DNA from: Bacteroidota bacterium
Lineage (GTDB): Bacteria > Bacteroidota > Bacteroidia > Bacteroidales > CG2-30-32-10
Assembly (NCBI GenBank): GCA_013334735.1
Contig: JAAXXA010000220.1
Location: 1-5,574, forward strand
Length of the DNA stretch: 5,574 nucleotides
Reading direction: 5' to 3'
Every line of letters begins with the position of its first letter. Positions within the stretch are counted from its first letter, which is position 1. The notes under the pieces are model-generated. The model worked only from the letters and a program-made list of their open reading frames with translations, made no database searches and had not been told where the DNA came from. Both the position numbers and the translations under genes were made by a program. This document shows, one piece after another, positions 5,547-5,574 of the stretch.

Positions 5547-5574
5547 AATTTATTCGTGAATAACAGTATCTTTT

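Overview
The window looks like a chromosomal fragment of an AT-rich member of the Bacteroidota. Three things support this. The first is a secreted surface-protein precursor of the kind exported by the type IX secretion/gliding machinery. The second is a dipeptidyl peptidase IV closely resembling Bacteroidota enzymes. The third is two promoters matching the Bacteroidota -7 box TAnnTTTG, with no Shine-Dalgarno sequences where starts are clear. No genus can be named from the sequence.

Layout. 1-1000 (minus): 5' part of a large secreted Ig/PKD-like repeat protein that runs off the left edge, with its own promoter at 1017-1045. 1141-1371: a tandem array of 33 heptamers (AACCATT and two variants). 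1373-3553 (minus): a complete dipeptidyl peptidase IV whose stop codon lies one base from the array. 3605-3815: intergenic DNA with degenerate CACAGATT repeats, a GCGAAGC mini-hairpin and a promoter. 3816-3890 (plus): tRNA-Val(GAC). 3891-4209: no gene, but a dense mosaic of repeats: a GAGCCTGTCGAA motif, overlapping inverted repeats including a 17-bp hairpin, a GGGCTTTAGCCC palindrome and a second array of 14 perfect AACCATT heptamers. 4210-5439 (plus): a complete LolC/LolE-like ABC transporter permease that must start at TTG seven bases after the last full heptamer. 5440-5574: non-coding, with a short direct repeat and a palindrome.

Functionally, all three proteins belong to the cell envelope: an exported adhesin-like protein, a periplasmic or surface exopeptidase releasing X-Pro/X-Ala dipeptides, and an inner-membrane permease probably acting in lipoprotein release. 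Nothing suggests that they form one pathway or operon. The two minus-strand genes could share a transcript only through the heptamer array, and the right-hand gene has a promoter of its own.

The most unusual content is the non-coding DNA. Two same-orientation heptamer arrays of identical core unit bracket the peptidase gene and the tRNA and sit flush against coding sequence on the peptidase and permease sides. No defence system, CRISPR array, prophage or transposase is visible.
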